Shown here one piece after another: positions 43,329-51,618 of a stretch of DNA of 64,000 nucleotides. The stretch spans positions 3,596,001-3,660,000 of the forward strand of contig NZ_CP029255.1 in the NCBI RefSeq assembly GCF_003122385.1, given 5' to 3'. The stretch's first letter is position 1. Each line of letters opens with the position of its first letter. The notes beneath the pieces were generated by a model. It saw only the letters and a list, made by a program, of their open reading frames with translations, had not been told where the DNA came from and ran no database searches. Made by a program: the position numbers and the translations under genes. The DNA is from Flavobacterium crocinum (GTDB lineage: Bacteria > Bacteroidota > Bacteroidia > Flavobacteriales > Flavobacteriaceae).

Positions 43329-44078
43329 ATGGGAATGAAAACCAAAAAGGCAATTTCAAAAAGAATGCTGGGCGTTTTTACCGTTCTCTTTATGAACGGC
43401 TCTTTAGCTACACCACAAATTGCTGATGAGAATCAGGAAATAGTTGCAAAAATGACACGCTATGAAGTTAAAAAAGAAAGTCAGGAGAAATTCCAAAAAG
43501 CGGTTGCTGATTATGTGAAGAAATCCATATCAAATGGAAACAATATCATGTCTGAAGCTTATTTTGAGCAGGAGGATCATGCGATTATCTGGCTTTTTGA
43601 ACGATGGAAAAACCAGAGCGAACTGGAGAAATTCGAGAAAAACTTTCCTCAGTTAATTTCGTTAGCGAAAACGGAACTCGTAAATCCTACACGAATTAGC
43701 TATGTAAAAGATTTAGAACCTTTAACTAAAAAACAGTGGCGTAAAACCAGTAAAAAAGGAGAGGAGCAATTAACTATTATGTTGTTTGTAGATGCTAAAA
43801 AAGGGACAGAAAACAACTTTATAGAAGTCTATCACGAAGCCATGCCCAAATTTAGAAGTGAGCCCGGCGTTGTAACGTATCAATTATCACAGTTAAAAGA
43901 AGATTCTTCTCAGTTTGTGACTTTCGAAAAATTCAGGAACAAAGAAGCATTTCAATATCATCTCGATTTTCCGCCCATTCAACCGGTAATAGACTATCTG
44001 AATACAAGTATTAAAAAACAGCCTTTTCAGGACGGAATTCATAATCTCATTGAATTTGCGCCGCTTACCAGAGAATAA
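43329..44078 (+). CDS. Twin ABM-domain (antibiotic biosynthesis monooxygenase-like) protein, exported
   Basis: 249 residues. A hydrophobic N-terminus (MLGVFTVLFMNGSLATPQ) suggests export. Two tandem ABM-like ferredoxin folds follow: about 35-125 (VAKMTRYEVKKESQEKFQKAVADYVKKSI ... HAIIWLFERWKNQSELEKFEK) and about 145-235 (LTIMLFVDAKKGTENNFIEVYHEAMPKF ... SQFVTFEKFRNKEAFQYHLDFPPI). Single ABM domains form dimers that oxidise quinones or act on reactive aromatics; here the dimer is built into one chain. Likely part of the same stress operon. Confidence 0.85.
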   Translation: MGMKTKKAISKRMLGVFTVLFMNGSLATPQIADENQEIVAKMTRYEVKKESQEKFQKAVADYVKKSISNGNNIMSEAYFEQEDHAIIWLFERWKNQSELEKFEKNFPQLISLAKTELVNPTRISYVKDLEPLTKKQWRKTSKKGEEQLTIMLFVDAKKGTENNFIEVYHEAMPKFRSEPGVVTYQLSQLKEDSSQFVTFEKFRNKEAFQYHLDFPPIQPVIDYLNTSIKKQPFQDGIHNLIEFAPLTRE

Positions 44079-44108
44079 AAATAAATTAAAAAATTAAACC
44101 TGATAAAA

Positions 44109-44933
44109 ATGAAAACAATAAATAAAATGATTGCTGCAGGTATAGCCACTGTATTTGCAGTATTGAGTGTAGAAGGACAAATAACAGTAAAAACAAAAGA
44201 AATGAAATCAGCAACAACTAGAGAATTTGAGATTGTAAACCAATTAGGAACCCAGTCAGCAGTAGTCAATATGCCGGTTACCAAATTATTAAATGCTCCC
44301 GGCAATGAAGCTTTGAGAGATTTTTTCTTTACACCGGTAAAAGATAAATCGGCACTAAAAGGGAAAAAAATTGCCGTTATCGTAGCCGACGGATTTGAAG
44401 AAATTGAATTAACAGGGCCCGTTTGGTATTTTAAAGAATTAGGAGCTCAGGTTGATATAGTAGCGCCAAAATACAATCCGGCACCGGAAAGATATGGTTT
44501 GGTTTATCCGGAAATGTCTAAAACCCATGTAATGGCAATTCAATACTTACAACCTGTCGGCTGGATTAAATTTGACCGTACAGCAGATCAGATTAAAGTA
44601 AGTGATTATGATGCGGTATTTATTCCGGGAGGCGCTTGGAATCCCGATAATCTTCGTTATGACAAGGATGTTATTAAGTTCATCCAGGATTTTAATAAAA
44701 CAGGAAAACTAATTGCAGCAATCTGTCACGCTCCGGTTGTATTGGCTTCTGCAGATATTTTGAAAGGGAGAAAACTTACCGGTTACTGGAACATTCAGGT
44801 CGATTTGAAAAATGCAGGTGGAAATGTGGTAGAACAAAGCGTAGTTACCGATGCCAATATCATTACAAGCCGTCATCCGATTGATGTAGCCGATTTTTCA
44901 AGAGCGGTTGAAAGTTGGTTGGTGAAGAAATAA
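44109..44933 (+). CDS. DJ-1/PfpI-family protein with signal peptide
   Basis: 274 residues; an N-terminal signal-like segment (MIAAGIATVFAVLSVEGQ) and a ~60-residue linker precede a DJ-1/PfpI domain (about 85-272). The nucleophile is Cys206 in AAICHAPVVLA, and the acidic partner lies in VADGFEEIELTGPVWYF. Homologues are glyoxalases, chaperones or proteases, and the activity cannot be decided from sequence. Export is unusual for this family but fits the ABM neighbour. Last gene of the redox run, followed by a hairpin. Confidence 0.9.
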   Translation: MKTINKMIAAGIATVFAVLSVEGQITVKTKEMKSATTREFEIVNQLGTQSAVVNMPVTKLLNAPGNEALRDFFFTPVKDKSALKGKKIAVIVADGFEEIELTGPVWYFKELGAQVDIVAPKYNPAPERYGLVYPEMSKTHVMAIQYLQPVGWIKFDRTADQIKVSDYDAVFIPGGAWNPDNLRYDKDVIKFIQDFNKTGKLIAAICHAPVVLASADILKGRKLTGYWNIQVDLKNAGGNVVEQSVVTDANIITSRHPIDVADFSRAVESWLVKK

Positions 44934-44956
44934 GTTTATTGAATACAGGCTGTTAA

Positions 44957-44998
44957 TATTCCCCGGATGTTTGATCACGTTCGGGGAATACTTGTTTG
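44957..44998 (+). terminator. Probable terminator of the redox operon
   Basis: Perfect 9-bp stem TATTCCCCG (44957-44965) / CGGGGAATA (44982-44990), loop of 16 nt and a short T-containing tail (cttgtttg). Situated 23 bp after the DJ-1-like stop. The weak U-tract keeps confidence moderate. Confidence 0.6.
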
Positions 44999-45053
44999 AT
45001 AGGGAGTGATTTATATTCTAAAATTGGCTATTTTTATAAAGAAAATTAATCCA

Positions 45054-46100
45054 ATGATGGAATTGCCAAAACCGCCTTTTTACAAGAAGCACAGTTTGAT
45101 TTTAAAAGCCGTTATTGCTGGCGGAATCATAGGTCTTTTATATACCGCAATTATAGATTCAGGTTCAGAGAATATAGGTTTGAAATTGGTTTTAGGATTG
45201 ATTATCGGAATTTCTTTTGGATTAGTTGTGGTTACTTTCGAAAAGTATTTTACTTATTTAGATCAATATTCTTTTATTAAGGCGATATTGCTTAAAGCTG
45301 TAATTTACAGTATTAGCATTTTGATTTTCTTATTGTTTTTTGTGGTTTTATTTACCTGTATTTTAGAGCATATTGCTTTAGAAGAAGCTTTTAAGCGATA
45401 TATTTCTGAACGTCTAGTTGGTGATTTCATTTTTTCGTTTGTTGCTTCGGTGTTTTTGATTCTTTTCTTAGAAATAAGCAGTTTGTTGAGTGCAGGATTT
45501 TTTTATAATTATTTCACCGGAAAATACCATCAACCGATTCAGGAAGAGCGTATTTTTATGTTTGTTGATGTCAAATCTTCTACCACGCTGGCAGAACAAT
45601 TAGGAGATATTTTGTACAGCAGATTATTGCAGGATTTGTTTAGTGATTTTACTGATGCAATTTTGGCTTCACGAGCCGAAATCTATCAATACGCCGGAGA
45701 TGAAATTATTTTAACATGGAAATTATCTTCCGGAATCAAAGAAAACCGTTGTCTTTACTGTTTTTATATGCTAAAAGAAAGTATAAAAAAGCGAGAAGAT
45801 TATTATCTAAAAACTTATAAAACGGTTCCTAAATTTAAAGCTGGAATGCACATTGGAACTGCAGTAACAACTTGGGTCGGAAAAGTAAAAAAGGAAATTG
45901 TATATCACGGAGATCTTTTAAATACCACTTCCAGAATTCAGTGTAAATGCAACGAACTGAATCACGATTTTATAATTTCTGAGCCAATGAAAAATGCCGT
46001 TTTAGAAGACGAATCTATTCGATATGTTCAGCAGGGAGAAATTGCATTAAGAGGAAAAGCAAAACCTTTACAGCTTTTTACAGTCGATTTTAAAATTTAA
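45054..46100 (+). CDS. Membrane-anchored class III adenylate/guanylate cyclase
   Basis: 348 residues from ATG 45054 (MMELPKPPFYKK); an upstream GTG at 45006 is less likely. About four transmembrane helices (IGLLYTAII, LVLGLIIGISFGLVVV, AVIYSISILIFLLFFVVLF, FSFVASVFLILFLE) are followed by the cyclase domain from about 180. Metal-binding Asp in FMFVDVKSSTTLAEQLG and in YQYAGDEIILTW, and later YHGDLLNTTSRI, match the class III catalytic core. Product (cAMP or cGMP) cannot be read reliably. The Crp-family regulator at 41010 is a possible effector, which is speculative. Confidence 0.92.
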   Translation: MMELPKPPFYKKHSLILKAVIAGGIIGLLYTAIIDSGSENIGLKLVLGLIIGISFGLVVVTFEKYFTYLDQYSFIKAILLKAVIYSISILIFLLFFVVLFTCILEHIALEEAFKRYISERLVGDFIFSFVASVFLILFLEISSLLSAGFFYNYFTGKYHQPIQEERIFMFVDVKSSTTLAEQLGDILYSRLLQDLFSDFTDAILASRAEIYQYAGDEIILTWKLSSGIKENRCLYCFYMLKESIKKREDYYLKTYKTVPKFKAGMHIGTAVTTWVGKVKKEIVYHGDLLNTTSRIQCKCNELNHDFIISEPMKNAVLEDESIRYVQQGEIALRGKAKPLQLFTVDFKI

Positions 46101-46320
46101 ATGGAATTATTCTTTAACTAAGAAAGAGTTATAACGAATTCATTTTTAGGTCGTAGTAGTGGTTTTGAGAGGATAATTTTCAAGTAAAATCAATTTTTGT
46201 TATTTTTCTAAAAGTTAAAAGTAAAGAAGTAAAAAAACTATGAATTGATTTTTATAGATTTGTAAACTCTCTTTTATTCACCGCTAAAGATTATTGGAGA
46301 AAAATTAAAAAACAAATTCA

Positions 46321-46956
46321 ATGAAGTCTGCCAGGTTATTATTTATCTTTTTACTATTTGTTTGTTCGAACTCTTATTCTCAATTAAGTTCACAAAAAAT
46401 ATTCGAAAGTTTTAAGCAGGGAGAGCGCACCAATTGTTCATCAATTGCTTTTATTAAAGCTTCTTTAAACGTTTACGGATTAGACAATCTCTTTGTTACA
46501 GATACTGTAAACGATAAACTTTTTAAAATAACTTTAAAAAACAACGCATCATTTGACCTTAAAAATGAGGAATTGGACAGAGCCAGAATTTCTGCCGGTT
46601 TTGTGTATATTAAAGACAATTGCGATACCGAAAAAATAACGGATTATGCGGTTTTAACGTATGCGGTTATGGCCAAATACAAACAGATTATCGATAGAGA
46701 ATCTACTTTTGATAAAGCGTTAGAGGATTTGGAAGATGGCACCGTTTATACGCCGACAATCTACAAATACTTAGGTTTTTCAGTAGGAAAACAGGTTCAG
46801 AAATTAAAAAGAGAATCCGGAAGTGAATATTGCGGTGTTGTTGCCTGGTCAAAAGCTCATGCCGTTTTTGTATGTGAGGAGTTTATGGATTATTACGGCA
46901 ATAAAAAAAGCATTTGGATAAAATACCCGGGACGTTTTAGAATTATAAAATCATAA
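46321..46956 (+). CDS. Secreted hypothetical protein, possibly papain-like
   Basis: 211 residues with a signal peptide (LLFIFLLFVCSNSYSQ). An N-terminal GERTNCSSIAFIKASLNVYG could hold an active-site Cys at the start of a helix. Late in the chain, SKAHAVFVCEEFMDYYGN supplies a His in a strand and an Asn/Asp after it, the order of a papain-type Cys-His-Asn triad. This is a fold guess from motif order alone and no family was recognised. It is monocistronic, with 220 and 172 bp of A/T-rich DNA on either side. Confidence 0.6.
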   Translation: MKSARLLFIFLLFVCSNSYSQLSSQKIFESFKQGERTNCSSIAFIKASLNVYGLDNLFVTDTVNDKLFKITLKNNASFDLKNEELDRARISAGFVYIKDNCDTEKITDYAVLTYAVMAKYKQIIDRESTFDKALEDLEDGTVYTPTIYKYLGFSVGKQVQKLKRESGSEYCGVVAWSKAHAVFVCEEFMDYYGNKKSIWIKYPGRFRIIKS

Positions 46957-47066
46957 AGTGGATTGTTTTGCTTATTTTAAAGTAAGAAAATAAAGATGTT
47001 AAATTCAGTAAATTCTGATAATAATATTAATTGTTAAAATTTTCTCAAAAAAAGAAATTAATAAAC

Positions 47067-47096
47067 TTGTAAATTAAGTTAAAATACATATTTTTG
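47067..47096 (+). promoter_or_regulatory. Promoter upstream of the secreted 149-residue protein
   Basis: TTG at 47067-47069, exactly 19 bp spacer, then TATTTTTG at 47089-47096: the best Bacteroidota-type promoter in the window. The start codon is at 47129. Confidence 0.75.
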
Positions 47097-47128
47097 TCGT
47101 CGAACAACACCCAAATCAAATTCATAAC

Positions 47129-47578
47129 ATGAAAAAGATAATTTTACTAAGTTTCCTTTTCTTATTGGCAACTGAGGCTGTTTCAGCTCAAGCGAAAAAT
47201 GCTCCAAGAAGTATTATCAGTACAACAGCGTTAATCCGTAAATACCATGATCAAAAAGAATTAAGTGGTATGCAAAAAGGAGAACTATTAGAATTGTATA
47301 TTGAGCGTATTAAAGTATTAGTAAAAACTCTTCCTTACATCGCTTTGGTTACTAAACCAGGTGTTACTATGGCTGATTTAGGTATTCCGGACGATGGAGA
47401 TCACAAAAAAATCTTAGACAATCAGGCAGTGGGTACAACAACTTTCTTAGATACTACAGTGGAGTTCCAAAGAAAGATGATGCCTTACTCTGATAAAGGA
47501 AATTTAATCGCTGCGATTTTATTCTACGAAAACACATTAAAATCACTACACGAATTCAATGATTTGAACGAAATGTAA
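47129..47578 (+). CDS. Secreted hypothetical protein
   Basis: 149 residues; cleavable signal (IILLSFLFLLATEAVSAQ). The mature part is mostly helical (LIRKYHDQKELSGMQKGELLELYIERIKVLVKTLPYIAL; NLIAAILFYENTLKSLHEFNDLNEM) and contains TKPGVTMADLGIPDD. No catalytic motif or known family recognised. It has a strong promoter and its own terminator, so it is expressed alone. Confidence 0.8.
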   Translation: MKKIILLSFLFLLATEAVSAQAKNAPRSIISTTALIRKYHDQKELSGMQKGELLELYIERIKVLVKTLPYIALVTKPGVTMADLGIPDDGDHKKILDNQAVGTTTFLDTTVEFQRKMMPYSDKGNLIAAILFYENTLKSLHEFNDLNEM

Positions 47579-47596
47579 GATTTACAAACAATATTA

Positions 47597-47632
47597 AAAA
47601 ACTCCAAAGTCAAAGATTTTGGAGTTTTTTTA
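47597..47632 (+). terminator. Intrinsic terminator of the secreted 149-residue protein
   Basis: AAAACTCCAAA (from 47597) pairs with TTTGGAGTTTT (to about 47629), followed by a T-run. It lies about 20 bp after the stop codon. Confidence 0.85.
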
Positions 47633-47732
47633 TTTTATAGTAATTTGATAGCCGTTGAGCGTTAATTGTGCAGTTTGTTATTCCAGAACGAAAAAGCTTC
47701 ATGAGTAACTCTGTAAAGATTTTTTTTTAAAT

Positions 47733-47804
47733 ATTGCCCGTGGTTTCAACCACGGGGAACACAATATAGATAACACGTCTCCCGTGGTTGAAACCACAGG
47801 CTAT
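47733..47804. repeat. CCCGTGGTT hairpin repeat, copy 3
   Basis: Arms at 47736-47757 (GCCCGTGGTTTCAACCACGGGG) and 47781-47804 are inverted with one or two mismatches. Same element as 38710 and 38921, about 9 kb away, again in a gap behind a gene end. Confidence 0.88.
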
Positions 47805-47837
47805 TTTAGACAAAAGGGGGGATATTGAAACTAGACA

Positions 47838-47903
47838 ATTGCTATTGAAATTGCCATTGAAATTGCCATTGAAATTGTCATTGTCATTGAAATTGCCATT
47901 ACT
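47838..47903. repeat. 12-bp tandem repeat (ATTGCCATTGAA family)
   Basis: About five degenerate copies of ATTGnnATTGnn. The last copy runs into the stop codon of the FAD monooxygenase gene (47899-47901 on the minus strand). In one minus-strand frame it would read Asn-Phe-Asn-Gly repeats, but that frame has no credible gene. Confidence 0.8.
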
Positions 47904-49323
47904 CATTTCTCTTAAGACATTTTCCTCTTGGTTCATTACCTTCATAAAGGGCAATGTCGGAATGCAGGAATTCAGCGGCAGCGGCAGAATCTTTTACTTT
48001 AGAAGCACTTCTTTCAATCATTTCTGATTCAAACTGGGTCAAAGCACTTTCTCTCACGCCTTTTTCTTTCCAGTGTATTGGAGATTTACAGCCTTTTGCA
48101 ATTTCGCGGGCGAGTGAAAGTGCGTCTAATAATGCCTGATTGGCGCCCTGACCTTTAAACGGACTCATAGGATGTGCTGCATCTCCAATTAGCGTAACGG
48201 GTCCTGCATTTTCCAGTAATTCTTTATTGATTAATTCGCGATCATAAACAGGATAGCCTGAAATCTGTGCGTCTTGTGTTGCGGCTAATATTTGCGGAAT
48301 AGGGTCGTGCCATTGCGTTCTTCGGCAAGCTTCTTCTTTTAAGGCTTTTGTTCCTTTTGCGCTTAATTCTTTCGCTTCTTCTTCAGACATTGGAAAACTA
48401 AGCTGCCACATAATTGAATTGGATGTATAAGGCATCATATAAATTCGTTCGTTACCATTGGCAGTCTGAAAAACTGTAGCAGAATCTAATAAAGGACTAT
48501 CAGTATTTTCTAAAGCCTTTAAAGGGCAAATTCCTAAAATTACAATACATCCTAAATAACGTAAAGGCGTATTTTCTTCTCCGATCAAAAGCCTGCGAAC
48601 CGAACTTCGGATACCATCTGCACCGACCAGAATATCTGCTTTTGCATTTTTTATTTCTCCATCAATCTGAAAACACAAATCAATGCCTTTATCTGATGCT
48701 TTAAAATCTAATAATTGATGTCCCCATTGCACTGTATCATTGCTTTCAAGTTGTTTTAACAAAGCCTGACGTAAAGACTGTCTGGAAATGTGAATATTGG
48801 TACGTTTGGGTAAAGTATTTAGGTCATTTTCGAGCCATTTTCTAAAACCCCATTCTGCAATTATTTTTCCTTCTGTATTGTGAACAATATGTTTGGTTGA
48901 AACAACTCCGTCCTCTAGAGTTGTAATTCCAAATCCTTCCATTGCTTTACTGGCTTGCTGTAAAGTTAGTCCGTAACCCTGAGAACGGGCATTAAAGTCA
49001 AAATCGCGTTCAAAAAGTGTAAAAGGAATTCTGCGATGCAAACAGGCAACCGCGAGAGCAACACCACCAATTCCGGCGCCAATAATGGCAACATGAGGAA
49101 AATTTTCAACATCTGGTTTAGGATAAGTTTCAGAAGCAGTTAATCCTGATCCGTTACAGTTTGTACAAGTGTACAATGGAGCTTTAGGACGAACCGGAAA
49201 AGTTTCTGTTTTGTCTGATTTTTCAAACTGATCGAGGGCTTTTTCGTAATTAAGCCGTATTTTTTTGTTGATTCTTCGGCTTTTTTTACCACGTCCCTGG
49301 CATTCCTTACAAATAGTCCACAT
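47899..49323 (-). CDS. FAD-dependent monooxygenase with N-terminal DnaJ-type zinc ribbon
   Basis: 474 residues. The first 60 hold two CxxCxGxG units, CKECQGRG (Cys5, Cys8) and CTNCNGSG (Cys53, Cys56), the same motif as the DnaJ zinc finger. From about 77 the flavoprotein follows: dinucleotide-binding GAGIGG (82-87), later LVGADGIRSSVRR (DG motif) and LIGDAAHPMSPFKGQGANQALLDAL (GD motif that binds FAD ribose). It is of the PHBH/TetX type that hydroxylates aromatic or polycyclic compounds. The ribbon at the front is unusual for these enzymes and may mediate protein contacts. Confidence 0.9.
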   Translation of the reverse strand: MWTICKECQGRGKKSRRINKKIRLNYEKALDQFEKSDKTETFPVRPKAPLYTCTNCNGSGLTASETYPKPDVENFPHVAIIGAGIGGVALAVACLHRRIPFTLFERDFDFNARSQGYGLTLQQASKAMEGFGITTLEDGVVSTKHIVHNTEGKIIAEWGFRKWLENDLNTLPKRTNIHISRQSLRQALLKQLESNDTVQWGHQLLDFKASDKGIDLCFQIDGEIKNAKADILVGADGIRSSVRRLLIGEENTPLRYLGCIVILGICPLKALENTDSPLLDSATVFQTANGNERIYMMPYTSNSIMWQLSFPMSEEEAKELSAKGTKALKEEACRRTQWHDPIPQILAATQDAQISGYPVYDRELINKELLENAGPVTLIGDAAHPMSPFKGQGANQALLDALSLAREIAKGCKSPIHWKEKGVRESALTQFESEMIERSASKVKDSAAAAEFLHSDIALYEGNEPRGKCLKRNE

Positions 49324-49576
49324 ATTCTATTTTCTGTATTTTTATTCTAAAAATGGAAGAACAGGAAACTATTCTTTTGATGCCGCTAAATTAATTAAAT
49401 TATTTTAATAGGATTTAGGATGAAAAGAATGATTATCGAAAACGTTTGATTCCTGATAAGCTGCTGAATTTATCATTTAGATTTGTTTTAAACTAAAAAT
49501 TGTACTGCGTCATCTTTTAGCTTTTAACATAAAAAATGTTTAATATTGCCTTTTTGATTAGCAACCCTTCAATTTA

Positions 49577-50146
49577 ATGTCTGTTTATAACGAATATACT
49601 GATGATTTCTTATTAAATCTTCTAAAAGAAGATAATCAGTTGGCGTATACAGAAATTTTTGAGCGATATTCTAAACTTTTAATCAATCATGCTTACAAAA
49701 TTCTTGAAAATCAGGATGAAGCAAATGATGTAGTGCAGGAAGTCTTTCTTTCTATCTGGAATAAACGTCGGGAATTAAACATTACAGGTTCACTTTCTTC
49801 CTACTTATACAAGGCTGTAAAAAACAGAGTCCTCAATCATATCGCACATGAAAAGGTAGTTTTGCGTTATGCCGACTCCATCTCCAACTTTATTGAAGAA
49901 GATTATGTTTTTGCCGATTCTAATCTTCGCGAAAAAGAATTAGAAGCTATTATTGCTAAAGAAATTGCTTTGCTTCCTGAAAAAATGCGCGAAGTTTTTC
50001 TGTTAAGAAAGGTGGAAGAGCTTTCGTATGATGAAATTGCACTTCAATTGAATATTACGGATAAAACAGCCAAGCAACAAGTGTATAATTCGCTTAAAAT
50101 CCTTCGCGAAAAGCTAAAATCAATGATGAATCTTTTTGTTTGGTAA
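49577..50146 (+). CDS. ECF RNA polymerase sigma factor, FecI-like (second locus)
   Basis: 189 residues with region 2 (AYTEIFERYSKLLINHAYKILENQDEANDVVQEVFLSIW) and region 4 (LPEKMREVFLLRKVEELSYDEIALQLNITDKTAKQQVYNSLKILREKL). Its FecR partner follows 200 bp later and a STN-type SusC after that, the same organisation as in the minus-strand locus. It probably controls the 51.6-59.7 kb genes. Confidence 0.94.
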   Translation: MSVYNEYTDDFLLNLLKEDNQLAYTEIFERYSKLLINHAYKILENQDEANDVVQEVFLSIWNKRRELNITGSLSSYLYKAVKNRVLNHIAHEKVVLRYADSISNFIEEDYVFADSNLREKELEAIIAKEIALLPEKMREVFLLRKVEELSYDEIALQLNITDKTAKQQVYNSLKILREKLKSMMNLFVW

Positions 50147-50277
50147 ATTATATTCATGCTTTTTGTTAATTTTTTTGAATGATTTTTATTTTTCTAACTT
50201 GTTCATTAATAAATAGAAAGCTAACGTTTTTATCAATTTGTTAAAGATATAATAATGTTTTTTTAATTTTTTTTTGT

Positions 50278-50294
50278 TTTTGTCTATGACAAAA
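50278..50294 (+). promoter_or_regulatory. Short palindrome in front of the second FecR gene
   Basis: TTTTGTC-tat-GACAAAA (50278-50294) lies 52 bp upstream of the FecR start at 50347 in an A/T-rich spacer. It may be an operator; T-rich sequence before it makes a chance match possible. Confidence 0.3.
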
Positions 50295-50346
50295 GCCCTT
50301 TCTAACTGTCTTACTATTAAACAAGACAAAATTTCGTGTTGTAATT

Positions 50347-51483
50347 ATGAACAAAACCCAAATCTCAGAATTGCTTAAAAAATATCAGGAAGGTACTTTA
50401 TCTAATGAAGATAGAGATAAACTGGACGCCTGGTATCTGCATAAAGCTTCTAACAGCAACTTACAGCTTAATGAATATGAGCTGGAAGATAGTTATCAGC
50501 TTTTAAAATCGAAATTACTGCTGCAGGAAGAAACTAAAGTAGTCCGTCTTTGGCCTCGCATAGCTGTTGCTGCTTCAATTGCTGTAGTATTAGGTACAGG
50601 AATTTTTTATTTTACCCAACCCAAAGAACAAAAAGTTCAGGTTGCTGTAAAACCACAGGAAATTGCTCCCGGAGGTACAAGAGGAATATTGACACTTTCG
50701 AATGGAAAACAAATTGTGCTTTCTGAAATTACGGCAAAAGATACTATTGCTCAGGAAGGAAAAGAAGACGAAGTTACCATTAAGATGAATGCTAATGGAG
50801 AAATTACTTATATCATAAATCCGAATGCAGCAGGAGGTAAAGATGATAATTCATTCAACACACTTTCGACTCCAACAGGAGGGCAGTACAATATTGTTTT
50901 GGCAGACGGAACCAAAGTTTTCCTAAATGCGGTTTCATCAATTAAATACCCAACACAGTTTAACGGAGACAAGAGAGTGGTTGAGCTGGAAGGAGAAGCT
51001 TATTTTGAAGTAGCCAAAAACAAAAACAAACCTTTTATTGTAAAATCGGATAACCAATCTATTGAAGTATTGGGAACGCATTTTAATGTTCATTCTTATA
51101 GTAATGAATCGGTTGTTAAAACTACTTTATTAGAAGGAAGTGTAGCGGTTACGCATAAAAATCAAAAATCAATATTGAAACCAGGACAGCAGTCTGACGT
51201 ATCGGAGAGTTTTTCTAAAATTAAAGTGAGAGAAGTAGATACGGAAGAAGCGGTTGCCTGGAAAAATGGTCGTTTCAAATTTGACAATGCTGATTTGAAA
51301 ACTGTAATGAAACAGCTGGAACGTTGGTACGGAATTAAAGTTGAATATCACGGCGATGTCTCTGATGTTCGTTTTAGTGGCGGTACGTTTAGAAATAAAA
51401 ATTTATCCGAAGTATTAAAAGTACTTGAGTTTAGTAATATCAAATTTAAGGTTGAAGGAAAAACAGTTATTGTATATCCCTAA
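50347..51483 (+). CDS. FecR-family anti-sigma factor (second locus)
   Basis: 378 residues: a cytosolic N-terminus of about 75 residues (LLKKYQEGTLSNEDRDKLDAWYLHK), one transmembrane helix (IAVAASIAVVLGTGIFYF), a periplasmic FecR domain (GGQYNIVLADGTKVFLNAVSSIKYPTQF ... GEAYFEVAKNKNKPFIVK) and a C-terminal STN-contact domain (KTVMKQLERWYGIKVEYHGD). It is somewhat longer than the first FecR because of an extra periplasmic segment (AQEGKEDEVTIKMNANGEI). Expected to gate the sigma factor encoded upstream. Confidence 0.95.
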   Translation: MNKTQISELLKKYQEGTLSNEDRDKLDAWYLHKASNSNLQLNEYELEDSYQLLKSKLLLQEETKVVRLWPRIAVAASIAVVLGTGIFYFTQPKEQKVQVAVKPQEIAPGGTRGILTLSNGKQIVLSEITAKDTIAQEGKEDEVTIKMNANGEITYIINPNAAGGKDDNSFNTLSTPTGGQYNIVLADGTKVFLNAVSSIKYPTQFNGDKRVVELEGEAYFEVAKNKNKPFIVKSDNQSIEVLGTHFNVHSYSNESVVKTTLLEGSVAVTHKNQKSILKPGQQSDVSESFSKIKVREVDTEEAVAWKNGRFKFDNADLKTVMKQLERWYGIKVEYHGDVSDVRFSGGTFRNKNLSEVLKVLEFSNIKFKVEGKTVIVYP

Positions 51484-51524
51484 ATTTTAAGTTTACCCGA
51501 ATATACTGAGACTATAAACTAAAA

Positions 51525-51553
51525 AACCAGAAGCAGTTGCGATGCTCCTGGTT
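51525..51553 (+). promoter_or_regulatory. Hairpin between FecR and SusC genes
   Basis: AACCAG-a-AGCA and TGCT-c-CTGGTT can form an 11-position stem with one mismatch and a 7-nt loop. There is no T-run after it, so it is more likely a processing/stability hairpin or partial attenuator than a terminator. The first locus also has hairpins in the same place. Confidence 0.45.
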
Positions 51554-51618
51554 GTTATAAAAGTGTATAGCCAGTATAAGTTGTCCACCTATTGTTTAAC
51601 TATAACCAATGTAAATGT

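Noticed and set aside
47727..47954. Minus-strand 75-residue ORF rich in Asn-Phe-Asn-Gly
   Set aside because: Produced by the 12-bp tandem repeat and the hairpin repeat; overlaps the real end of the monooxygenase gene in another frame.
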